Shown one piece after another: positions 1 through 6,104 of a stretch of 8,082 nucleotides of DNA; positions within the stretch are counted from its first letter, which is position 1, and each line of letters opens with the position of its first letter. The notes beneath the pieces were generated by a model, which worked only from the letters and a program-made list of their open reading frames with translations, did no database searches and was not told where the DNA came from. A program made the translations under genes and the position numbers. The stretch is from an uncultured Selenomonadales bacterium (GTDB lineage Bacteria > Bacillota_C > Negativicutes > Selenomonadales > Selenomonadaceae): contig CALGGX010000188.1 of NCBI GenBank assembly GCA_937916025.1, positions 1 through 8,082 on the forward strand, given 5' to 3'.

Positions 1-402
1 GAAGAAATCGCAAAGGAAATGGAAGTTACGGTCGAGCGCGTCCGCGAGATTATGAAGATTGCGCAGGAACCTGTGTCGCTCGAAACTCCAATAGGCGAGG
101 AGGAGGATTCGCACTTGGGTGACTTCATTGAAGATCAAGATGCGCTTGCACCGGCGGATGCCGCGTCGTTTCAATTGCTGAAAGAACAGCTCGGCGAGGT
201 GTTGAGCACGTTGACGGAGCGCGAGCAAAAGGTTCTGATTCTTCGTTTCGGCTTGGACGAGACGGGGCGTGCTCGGACATTGGAAGAAGTCGGGCAGAGT
301 TTCGGCGTGACGCGCGAACGCATTCGGCAGATTGAAGCGAAGGCACTGCGGAAACTTCGCCATCCTTCGCGCAGTAAGAAGTTGAAGGATTTTCTCGATT
401 GA
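1..402 (+). CDS. rpoD: RNA polymerase sigma factor RpoD, C-terminal part (5' end outside window)
   Basis: Primary (housekeeping) sigma-70 factor, which directs core RNA polymerase to -35/-10 promoters. The reading frame is open from base 1, so this is the last 133 residues of a longer protein. Visible parts are the end of region 3 ([15 protein letters not shown]), the region 3.2 linker with the typical [20 protein letters not shown] wording, region 4.1 ([16 protein letters not shown]), and the region 4.2 helix-turn-helix that reads the -35 element ([19 protein letters not shown], about residues 94-112 of the fragment), followed by the basic end and the KLKDFLD terminus seen in many RpoD proteins. 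The close match to consensus makes RpoD much more likely than an alternative sigma factor. In related bacteria dnaG often lies just upstream; that region is not in the window. The next gene starts 15 nt downstream, so the two may share a transcript. Confidence 0.97.
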   Translation, partial: EEIAKEMEVTVERVREIMKIAQEPVSLETPIGEEEDSHLGDFIEDQDALAPADAASFQLLKEQLGEVLSTLTEREQKVLILRFGLDETGRARTLEEVGQSFGVTRERIRQIEAKALRKLRHPSRSKKLKDFLD

Positions 403-417
403 CGGCGGGGTGAGCGA

Positions 418-1044
418 ATGAATTTGAAAGAGGCGTTTCAAGCGCAGAATATTTTCGACAAGCTCGGTGAGCACGCGCGGGAGTATCTCTCGGATTCGGA
501 AAATGTCATGACCGTCAAAGAGAAGCATTTCCGCTCGAAATCGGTGCAGGGGCAATCGGATGAAGAACTCGACGTGACGAATTACGATTCCAAAAAGTTT
601 TCGGCGGACGGCGTGATCAAATTTCTGTTCCGATTGATTGAAGAGCGAGAGAAATTGGCGCATGCGATTCACTCGGCGAAGTCGGGAATGAATTTCGATC
701 TGGACACGGCGGTTGATGCAAATCGGCGTCGACATTCGCTGGCTTCGGTGCTTGACGAGCTTGTTCGGCAGAAAAGTTCGCGTATCGTTCAGAAAAACGT
801 CGGGCGCGGTTATGTCTTCAACAACGAAGGCAATCAGACAGAATATCGTTACGATATCGAGCGCATTCAGACGATCGATTACGATCGCAACAAAGTCCGC
901 AAGCAATTGAAAGAGCTGTATGCGGAAGCGGATAAAGTGTCGACGGCGATCGATCTGGCATTGCTGAATACGGAAGTGAATTACGAATTGCCTTTCGACA
1001 TTCACGGCGATTATGATTCGATCATCGAAGAATTTATCGGATAA
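418..1044 (+). CDS. Uncharacterised 208-residue, helix-rich cytoplasmic protein following rpoD
   Basis: I do not recognise this gene with confidence. It starts at an ATG 15 nt after the rpoD stop, behind a weak GGGGTGA-type ribosome binding site. The product is highly charged, with no signal peptide or membrane segment. Long helical, possibly coiled-coil stretches are suggested at about residues 65-90 (VIKFLFRLIEEREKLAHAI), 98-127 (rich in Arg, Leu, Glu) and 155-185 (DRNKVRKQLKELYAEADKV). Between them is a less regular stretch with GRGYVFNNEGN and TEYRYDIER (residues 129-149) that could be a beta hairpin. The helix-hairpin-helix layout and the end of the last helix (STAIDLALLNTEV) weakly recall the DIP1984/septicolysin-like family of small helical proteins, but this is a guess from memory. 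Codon use looks like its neighbours, with no sign of recent transfer. It is probably cotranscribed with rpoD. Confidence 0.75.
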   Translation: MNLKEAFQAQNIFDKLGEHAREYLSDSENVMTVKEKHFRSKSVQGQSDEELDVTNYDSKKFSADGVIKFLFRLIEEREKLAHAIHSAKSGMNFDLDTAVDANRRRHSLASVLDELVRQKSSRIVQKNVGRGYVFNNEGNQTEYRYDIERIQTIDYDRNKVRKQLKELYAEADKVSTAIDLALLNTEVNYELPFDIHGDYDSIIEEFIG

Positions 1045-1467
1045 CAATGATGTTAAGTCGCGCATAAACCGGTTCAGATGATCCGGAACCGTGTTGCATA
1101 CATATAAAACCGCAGGATAACATCGGCGAAGGGTTAAAACGCTTGGCGGGCGGCGGTTTGCTCATGCAGACATCAGCCCGCACTCAATTGTGACGAGTCG
1201 CTTGACGACTTGGAAATTTCGTCTCCGGCTTTCCAAAAGTCCAACCGACCGAATTGCGCTATTCTGTAATGCACCGATTCCAAATATCTTCAGTACGTTT
1301 CTCCAACTGATTTAGATATTTAACAGCCGGATTATGCGCGCTGACATAAAAGAAGCATCTTCACTCGTTTCGAGCGGAGATGCTTTTTCAATTCGTAATT
1401 CGTAATTCTTAATTCGTAATTAAAAAACGTCACTCCCGAACCCCAATTACGCATTACGCATTACGAA
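1045..1467. other. Gene-free stretch with small inverted repeats, a terminator and a heptamer repeat
   Basis: No convincing coding region is visible on either strand. From left to right it holds a 6-bp hairpin CGGTTC/GAACCG (1070-1075 with 1086-1091) that lacks a following T-run; a 5-bp hairpin AGTCG/CGACT (1196-1200 with 1206-1210); a bulged inverted repeat ACTT-GGAAA with TTTCC-AAAAGT (1208-1216 with 1230-1240) that partly overlaps the previous one; the terminator at 1353-1388; and most of the heptamer palindrome at 1389-1477. The part at 1092-1345 resembles no RNA family I can name (not tRNA, tmRNA, SRP or RNase P RNA by inspection). It may be only a long 3' untranslated region or decayed DNA. 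Confidence 0.6.
1353..1388 (+). terminator. Bidirectional Rho-independent terminator
   Basis: An 8-bp perfect stem, AAGCATCT (1353-1360) with AGATGCTT (1378-1385), encloses an inner CTCG-TTT-CGAG hairpin and runs into TTTTT (1384-1388). On the other strand the flank TAAAAGAA (1347-1354) gives a U-rich tract, so the same hairpin can end transcripts from both sides. It would stop the rpoD-side operon coming from the left and the usp transcript coming from the right, whose stop codon is about 80 nt away. Confidence 0.85.
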
Positions 1468-1477
1468 TTAAGAATTG
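1389..1477. repeat. Heptamer-built imperfect inverted repeat (33-bp arms, 23-nt loop)
   Basis: The left arm (1389-1421) consists of CGTAATT-type heptamers and the right arm (1445-1477) of AATTACG-type heptamers (AATTACG, CATTACG, CATTACG, AATTAAG, then AATTG). Aligned as reverse complements, the arms match at 29 of 33 positions. The loop at 1422-1444 contains an A6 run and a C-rich end. The element abuts the T-run of the terminator on its left and carries the last codons and TAA stop of usp on its right. It looks like a short dispersed or slippage-grown palindromic repeat rather than an insertion sequence, since it has no transposase and no obvious target duplication. Confidence 0.8.
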
Positions 1478-1905
1478 TCTTCTCCTCCGGCTTTGACAAC
1501 GAGCACCGGGCATTGCGCCTGTTCGACGACGTATTGACTGACACTGCCGAGCAATACGCCTTTAATCAATCCGAGCCCGCGACTTCCCATGACGATCAAA
1601 TCAACGCCGAGCCGCTTCTCGAATTCGAGGATCGTTACCGCCGGCGAGCCGGTTTCGGAATATGTTTCGTACTCGATGCCGCTCGGCATCATATTTTCCG
1701 CGCGGTCGAGAATCACTTGCCCCGCCTTCCGAACCGCCGACAAAATTGCGTCCGACAGATACGCGTTGATCGCAAGCTGATTGATGTTGGCAACATACAG
1801 AAAAATGAGTTTCGCGCCGCAACTTCCCGCAATGGAAACTGCTTGTGCAACCGCCCGATCGGAACCTGCAGAGCCGTCGACGGGCACCAGAATTTTGTTG
1901 ATCAT
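1468..1905 (-). CDS. Universal stress protein, UspA family
   Basis: Small cytoplasmic nucleotide-binding protein of the Usp/HUP fold. Members modulate survival under starvation, oxidative or energy stress, usually as dimers. At 145 residues it is a standard single-domain Usp. It opens with the first beta strand ILVPVDGS (residues 5-12, conserved Asp10). Near the end it carries the complete ATP-binding signature G-2x-G-9x-G-S (Gly107, Gly110, Gly120-Ser121, in MGSRGLGLIKGVLLGSVS), followed by the usual PVLVV strand (133-137). It is therefore expected to be of the ATP-binding type. The ATG at 1905 has an AGGAGG ribosome binding site (complement of about 1913-1918) 7 nt upstream. The last residues (NS) and the TAA stop fall inside the heptamer inverted repeat, so the native C-terminus may have been altered. 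It is transcribed divergently from ilvA; no strong promoter could be assigned on this strand. Confidence 0.93.
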   Translation of the reverse strand: MINKILVPVDGSAGSDRAVAQAVSIAGSCGAKLIFLYVANINQLAINAYLSDAILSAVRKAGQVILDRAENMMPSGIEYETYSETGSPAVTILEFEKRLGVDLIVMGSRGLGLIKGVLLGSVSQYVVEQAQCPVLVVKAGGEDNS

Positions 1906-1960
1906 CAGAAATTCCTCCTCTCGATCATTGAAAATTTTTCTATGCGCGCGGCAAATTTCC

Positions 1961-2002
1961 TGCTACAATTAGATTGACAGTCAAGGCTTTACAGTGTTAA
2001 AG
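1961..2002 (+). promoter_or_regulatory. Candidate ilvA promoter region with TTGACAGTCAA palindrome
   Basis: Two promoter readings are possible on this strand. One is an extended -10, TGCTACAAT (1961-1969), without a good -35. The other is a perfect -35 TTGACA (1974-1979), 17 nt, then TTAAAG (1997-2002), a weak -10. The TTGACA is half of an 11-bp palindrome TTGAC-A-GTCAA (1974-1984), which would sit at the start site of the first promoter or over the -35 of the second and could be an operator. Which reading is used cannot be decided from sequence. Confidence 0.5.
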
Positions 2003-2013
2003 TTACAAAAAAA

Positions 2014-2020
2014 TTGGAGG
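2014..2020 (+). promoter_or_regulatory. Ribosome binding site fixing the ilvA start
   Basis: TTGGAGG lies 8 nt before the ATG at 2029. The in-frame TTG at 2014 is part of this site, so an upstream start there is unlikely. Confidence 0.8.
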
Positions 2021-2028
2021 CAGGATCA

Positions 2029-3291
2029 ATGAGCGGCGAAGTTGAAACGAATGAATTGACGCCCGAGGAAATCGCGGCGCAAACAACGATAGCGGACGTG
2101 TATCGCGCGGATAAACAGCTGGCGGGAGTGGTTCGCAAGACGCGACTCATTCACAGCGATTTTTTTTCCGAGTTGAGCGGCAACGAAGTGTATCTCAAAC
2201 CGGAGAATTTGCAACACACGGGCGCGTTCAAACTTCGCGGCGCATACAACAAATTAAGCCAATTGACGGACGAAGAGAAATCTCGCGGAGTAATCACGGC
2301 TTCGGCGGGCAATCACGCTCAAGGCGTGGCATTTGCGGCGCAGAAGCTCGGCATCAAGGCAGTGATCTGCATGCCGGCGACGACTCCGATCTTGAAAGTC
2401 GAAGCGACGAAGGCGTTCGGCGTCGAAGTCGTTTTGAATGGTGACAGTTTTGACGACGCGGCGGCGCATTCGCTTGAATTGCAGAAAGCACACGGATATG
2501 TTTACGTGCATCCGTTCAATGATCGGGAAGTGATCCTCGGGCAGGGGACGACGGCACTCGAGATCATCAACGAGCTGAAAGATGTCGATGCGATATTGGT
2601 TCCGGTCGGCGGCGGCGGCTTTGCAAGCGGAGTCGCGCTCGCGACGAAGATGGTCAGTCCGACCGTCAAAGTGATTGGCGTGGAACCGGAAAATGCGGCG
2701 TGCATGAAGGCGGCACTCGACGCCGGACGGATTGTTACGCTCGAAGGCGCGGATACGGTTGCCGACGGTTGCGCGGTAAAAACAGCGGGCGAATTGACGT
2801 TCGCATTCTGCAAAAAATATCTTGACGAGATCATCACCGTCAACGAGATGGAGATCATGTCGGCATTGCTGTTTTTGATCGAAAAACACAAATTAATCGC
2901 CGAAGGCGCGGGCGTACTGTCGTTGGCGGCGTTGTCGAAACTGCCTTTCAAAGGCAAAAAAGTCGCGGCGATCGTCAGCGGAGGAAATATCGACATCTCG
3001 ACGATCTCGGCATTGATCGACAAGGCATTGATCGCGCGCGGGCGAGTTTTCTGCTTCTCGGTGCAGTTGCCGGATAAGCCGGGGCAATTGCTGAACGTCT
3101 CGCAAATTCTCACGGACGAAAACGCCAATGTCATTAAGCTCGAGCACGATCAGGCGCGAATGACGGACAGCTTCAAAAAAGTCGTGTTGGAGGTGACGGT
3201 CGAGACGCACAATCAGGCGCACATCGATCGAATCATCGGCGCGCTCAATGCCGGAGGCTACGAGATCGAAAAAATTGATCTTTTGAGATGA
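2029..3291 (+). CDS. ilvA: Threonine ammonia-lyase (threonine deaminase) with C-terminal ACT domain
   Basis: PLP-dependent fold-type II enzyme that converts L-threonine to 2-oxobutyrate and ammonia, the first step towards isoleucine and also a catabolic entry to propionate. The 420-residue protein has a catalytic domain at about 20-335: substrate/PLP loop with the Schiff-base lysine in GAFKLRGA (Lys68), the SAGNHAQG loop (92-99), the phosphate-binding glycine run VPVGGGG (191-197) and SGGN (317-320). An ACT domain follows at about 342-415 (LPDKPGQLLNVSQIL). This length and single ACT domain match the IlvA/TdcB-like medium form, not the longer E. coli IlvA with two ACT-like repeats, so the biosynthetic or catabolic role and the allosteric effector are uncertain; the symbol tdcB would be equally defensible. 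The start is the ATG 8 nt after TTGGAGG. It is the first gene of a probable operon, with the next start 18 nt after its stop. Confidence 0.93.
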   Translation: MSGEVETNELTPEEIAAQTTIADVYRADKQLAGVVRKTRLIHSDFFSELSGNEVYLKPENLQHTGAFKLRGAYNKLSQLTDEEKSRGVITASAGNHAQGVAFAAQKLGIKAVICMPATTPILKVEATKAFGVEVVLNGDSFDDAAAHSLELQKAHGYVYVHPFNDREVILGQGTTALEIINELKDVDAILVPVGGGGFASGVALATKMVSPTVKVIGVEPENAACMKAALDAGRIVTLEGADTVADGCAVKTAGELTFAFCKKYLDEIITVNEMEIMSALLFLIEKHKLIAEGAGVLSLAALSKLPFKGKKVAAIVSGGNIDISTISALIDKALIARGRVFCFSVQLPDKPGQLLNVSQILTDENANVIKLEHDQARMTDSFKKVVLEVTVETHNQAHIDRIIGALNAGGYEIEKIDLLR

Positions 3292-3309
3292 GAACGGGAG
3301 GAATTGCAA

Positions 3310-3894
3310 ATGGAATCGGCACTTTCATACGAAAGCATTTCCGACAAATACGAGAAGTATGAGCTTATCGACGGCAACGTTTACATGATGTCAAGTCCGT
3401 CGATCAAGCACATTCAAATTGCAGGCAACATTTACAGCAGTTTCAGAAAGTATCTTCGCGGAAAACGTTGCAAAACATTCGAGGCTCCCAATGTGAAGCT
3501 CGGCGAGAACGATCAGTTTATTCCGGACGTGGTAATTGTCTGCAGACCGGAAATCATTGATGAAGTTCGGATTAACGGCGCGCCCGATCTGGTTGTTGAA
3601 ATACTTTCGCCTTCGACATCGAAAAATGATCGGACGAAGAAATTTCAAAAATACGCGGAGTACGGCGTCAAGGAATATTGGATTGTCGATCCGAAAAACA
3701 AACTTGTCGAAGTATATCATCTTGTCGAAGGCAAATTTGTGCTCGACGAAGTTTATCATCCTTATACGGAATTGGAATTGGAATGTTTGACTGACACGGA
3801 GAAGGCGGAAACGGAATCGCAAAAGATGATCAAAGTGTCGTTGTATGACGACTTCATCATCGACGTTGCCGACGTTTTCGAGGACGTTGATTGA
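3310..3894 (+). CDS. Uma2-family (DUF820) putative restriction-like endonuclease, copy 1
   Basis: Member of the Uma2/DUF820 family, which has a PD-(D/E)xK nuclease fold; the biological role and substrate of the family are not established. The 194-residue protein shows the family landmarks: YELIDGNVYMMSSPS (17-31), the acidic residue in FIPDVVIV (Asp73), APDLVVEILSPST (91-103, Glu97), lysines in the following helix (105-114) and GVKEYWIVDP (119-128). Asp73, Glu97 and a downstream lysine are the likely active-site set, so it looks intact. There is no signal peptide or membrane segment. The ATG at 3310 follows GGGAGG by 8 nt and lies 18 nt after the ilvA stop, so it is probably translated from the same mRNA. 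It is about 64% identical (125 of 194 positions by eye, no gaps) to the next gene and shares an identical C-terminal tail from residue 172. Confidence 0.9.
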   Translation: MESALSYESISDKYEKYELIDGNVYMMSSPSIKHIQIAGNIYSSFRKYLRGKRCKTFEAPNVKLGENDQFIPDVVIVCRPEIIDEVRINGAPDLVVEILSPSTSKNDRTKKFQKYAEYGVKEYWIVDPKNKLVEVYHLVEGKFVLDEVYHPYTELELECLTDTEKAETESQKMIKVSLYDDFIIDVADVFEDVD

Positions 3895-3906
3895 GGAGGA
3901 AATAAA

Positions 3907-4491
3907 ATGGAAGCGGCATTGGCATATGAAAACATTTCCGATACGCGCGAGGATTACGAGCTCATTAACGGCGAAGTTTATATGATGTCTCGCCCGAGCG
4001 TCGATCACAATCAAATTGCAGGTAATATCTACAGTATTTTTAAGAAGTATCTGCGCGGAAAACGTTGCCGTGTATTCGGCGAAGTCGATGTATTTTTGGA
4101 CGAAAAAAACAACTTCGTGCCCGATGCGATGATTGTCTGCAATCCCGACATTATCAAACACAAAGGCATTTTCGGTGCGCCCGATCTGGTCGTCGAAATT
4201 CTTTCGCCTTCGACCGCGCGAAACGATAAATTTCAAAAAAAATTGCTGTATGAAAAATACGGCGTCCGAGAATATTGGATTGTCGATCCCGCAAACAAAT
4301 TCGTCGAAATATATCATCTGATCGAAGGCAGTTTTGTCGGTTACGGAGTTTATCATCCGTTTTCTGCAGATGAATTGAAACGCGCGACGGAGAAAGTTTT
4401 GGCGGAAGCGGCGGAAATGAAGATGATCAAAGTGTCGCTGTATGACGACTTCATCATCGATGTTGCCGACGTTTTCGAGGATGTTGATTGA
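3907..4491 (+). CDS. Uma2-family (DUF820) putative restriction-like endonuclease, copy 2
   Basis: Tandem paralogue of the preceding gene, also 194 residues and alignable without gaps. It keeps the same landmarks: YELINGEVYMMSRPS (17-31), FVPDAMIV (Asp73), APDLVVEILSPST (91-103, Glu97), a lysine-rich helix (RNDKFQKK, 105-112) and GVREYWIVDP (119-128). Divergence is concentrated at about 55-70, 81-90 and 151-171, while the last 23 residues are identical to copy 1. Its AGGAGG site (3894-3899) overlaps the TGA stop of copy 1 and sits 7 nt before the ATG, so the two are almost certainly translated from one mRNA and may form a heteromer; the latter is inference. No terminator is visible before the permease gene 77 nt downstream. 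The enzymatic activity is predicted only, as the family lacks a settled function. Confidence 0.9.
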   Translation: MEAALAYENISDTREDYELINGEVYMMSRPSVDHNQIAGNIYSIFKKYLRGKRCRVFGEVDVFLDEKNNFVPDAMIVCNPDIIKHKGIFGAPDLVVEILSPSTARNDKFQKKLLYEKYGVREYWIVDPANKFVEIYHLIEGSFVGYGVYHPFSADELKRATEKVLAEAAEMKMIKVSLYDDFIIDVADVFEDVD

Positions 4492-4513
4492 ATTAATCGA
4501 AAGGGGGAATGCG

Positions 4514-4537
4514 ATGAATTATCTCGCCGCCGCGTAA
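4514..4537 (+). CDS. Possible 7-codon leader ORF ahead of the lactate permease
   Basis: ATG at 4514 opens a 7-residue peptide (MNYLAAA) ending with TAA at 4535-4537. An AGGGGG run (4502-4507) lies 6 nt before the ATG, as good as the sites of real genes here. It ends 31 nt before the permease start, and no hairpin or T-run that would make it an obvious attenuator is visible. It could be a translational leader, a remnant of a longer gene, or chance. Confidence 0.3.
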   Translation: MNYLAAA

Positions 4538-4568
4538 ATTTCTTCTAAGGGGAGGAATGATCACTTTG

Positions 4569-6104
4569 ATGTTTTTACTCGCACTGTCACCGATCCTGTG
4601 GCTGGTACTTGCGCTCGCCATCATCAAGATGTCGCCGTGGAAGGCTTGCGTTGCCGCGTTGCTCATCTCGTTGGGAGCAGGCATGGGCGTCTGGGGAATG
4701 GAAACGCAATACGCCATTGAAGCGGTGCTCGAAGGTCTCGCACTCGCGTGCTGGCCCATTTTGTTAGTCATTATCGCAGCCATTTTTACGTATAATTTAG
4801 TGCTGCACACCAAGGCAATGGACACGATCAAGGAAATGTTGACGAGCGTCAGTCATGACCGACGCGTTTTGATCCTGTTGATTGCGTGGGGCTTCGGCGG
4901 CTTCCTCGAAGGCATGGCAGGATTCGGAACCGCAATCGCCGTGCCGGGCGGCGTGCTCGCCGGTATCGGCATCAATCCGATCCTGTCGGTAAGCGTCTGC
5001 CTGATTCCAAACTCCGTGCCGACCGCCTACGGCTCGATCGGAATTCCGCTCGTCACTCTTGCCAACGTCACCGGCTTTGATCCAATGCAATTGGCAACTT
5101 TCACCAGCTTGCAACTCGCCGTGTTGACATTGCTCTGCCCGTGGTTGATTGTCATTGTCACGGGCGGCGGACTGAAGGCTCTCAAGGGCATGACAATGAT
5201 GTGCCTCGGAGCCGGACTTGCCTTCTGGGTGCCGGAGTTTGCGATCTCGATGTTCGTCGGTCCGGAACTTGCGGTCGTCGCGGGCGCAATCTTCACCATG
5301 GGAACAATCGTCGTGCTTGCAAAAAAATTCCCCGTCAATGATCCGGAGTTTGCAATGCCCGATCAAGCCGAAACAAAAATCGATCCGGCAAAAGCACTCA
5401 CTGCATGCATGCCGTTCATTCTGATCTTCATCTTCCTGCTTTGCACCAGCAAACTCGTTCCGCCGATCAATCAGGCTTTGATGACGATCAAATCGAGTGT
5501 TCCGATCTATACCGGCGAAGGCGGCGCGCCTTACACGTTCGTCTGGGTGAACACGCCCGGCGTTTTGATTCTGCTCGCGGCCTTCATCGGCGGCAGTCGG
5601 CAAGGCGCGTCGTTCGGAGAAATGTTCGGCGTGCTCGCAAAAACCATTAACGGCTTGAAATTCACCATGGTCACGATCATCGCCGTCATCGCCACGGCAA
5701 AAGTCATGGGCTACAGCGGCATGACCGGACAAATCGCCGATACCGCCGTCGCGGTTACCGGCACGGGTTATCCCACGATCGCGGCGTTCCTCGGCTCGGT
5801 CGGAACTTACATTACCGGCTCCGCGACTTCGAGTTGCGTGCTCTTCGGCAAATTGCAAGTCATGGCAATGCAGAGTCCCGTCATAAACGCGCCGCCGGAT
5901 GTTCAGGCTTGGGTGGCGGCGGCCAATGCCACGGGAGCTTGCGCCGGCAAAATGATCTCGCCGCTGTCGATTGCAATCGGTTCGGCGGCAATCGGCGTTC
6001 AGGGCGCGGACTCTCAATTGCTCGCCTTCGCCGTCAAATTCTACATTCCGTTCATAATCTTCATGGGAGCAGTCGTCTATTTCGGTCAGGCTTTGATAGG
6101 CTGA
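4569..6104 (+). CDS. lldP: L-lactate permease family transporter (LldP/LctP type)
   Basis: Inner-membrane transporter of the lactate permease family, which moves L-lactate (also D-lactate or glycolate in some members) with protons. The 511-residue protein is nearly all hydrophobic, with about 12 to 14 predictable membrane segments, close to the family's usual 530-560. Signature stretches are GFLEGMAGFG (111-120) followed by TAIAVPGG, GSATSS (417-422) with CVLFGKLQ, and NATGACAGKMISP (453-465), all well conserved. Start choice is open: the ATG at 4557 is only 1 nt after the GGGGAGG site (4549-4555), too close for it. TTG at 4566 (10 nt) and ATG at 4569 (13 nt) are possible, and I chose the ATG. 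It is probably the last gene of the ilvA operon. Its 3' end overlaps the convergent phosphoesterase gene by 44 bp, and no terminator is visible. Confidence 0.92.
   Translation: MFLLALSPILWLVLALAIIKMSPWKACVAALLISLGAGMGVWGMETQYAIEAVLEGLALACWPILLVIIAAIFTYNLVLHTKAMDTIKEMLTSVSHDRRVLILLIAWGFGGFLEGMAGFGTAIAVPGGVLAGIGINPILSVSVCLIPNSVPTAYGSIGIPLVTLANVTGFDPMQLATFTSLQLAVLTLLCPWLIVIVTGGGLKALKGMTMMCLGAGLAFWVPEFAISMFVGPELAVVAGAIFTMGTIVVLAKKFPVNDPEFAMPDQAETKIDPAKALTACMPFILIFIFLLCTSKLVPPINQALMTIKSSVPIYTGEGGAPYTFVWVNTPGVLILLAAFIGGSRQGASFGEMFGVLAKTINGLKFTMVTIIAVIATAKVMGYSGMTGQIADTAVAVTGTGYPTIAAFLGSVGTYITGSATSSCVLFGKLQVMAMQSPVINAPPDVQAWVAAANATGACAGKMISPLSIAIGSAAIGVQGADSQLLAFAVKFYIPFIIFMGAVVYFGQALIG

Noticed and set aside
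1070..1091. CGGTTC/GAACCG hairpin as terminator of the rpoD-side transcript
   Set aside because: The stem is short with a 10-nt loop and is followed by GTGTTGCATA, not a T-run; the hairpin at 1353-1388 is far better.
1389..1477. CRISPR-like array in the heptamer repeats
   Set aside because: Units are only 7 bp, adjacent without spacers, and arranged as a palindrome.
1513..1977. A 154-codon plus-strand frame across usp
   Set aside because: It is antisense to the full Usp signature and has no domain of its own.
2254..3309. Several minus-strand frames within ilvA
   Set aside because: They overlap a complete threonine deaminase with intact motifs and have composition typical of antisense shadows.
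3391..4356. A 321-codon open frame on the minus strand opposite the two Uma2 genes
   Set aside because: It mirrors both paralogues, shows internal repetition only because the genes are duplicated, and has no recognisable domain.
3310..4491. The Uma2 pair as a toxin-antitoxin or defence module
   Set aside because: Both genes encode the same family with seemingly intact active sites; no antitoxin-like or defence partner is nearby.
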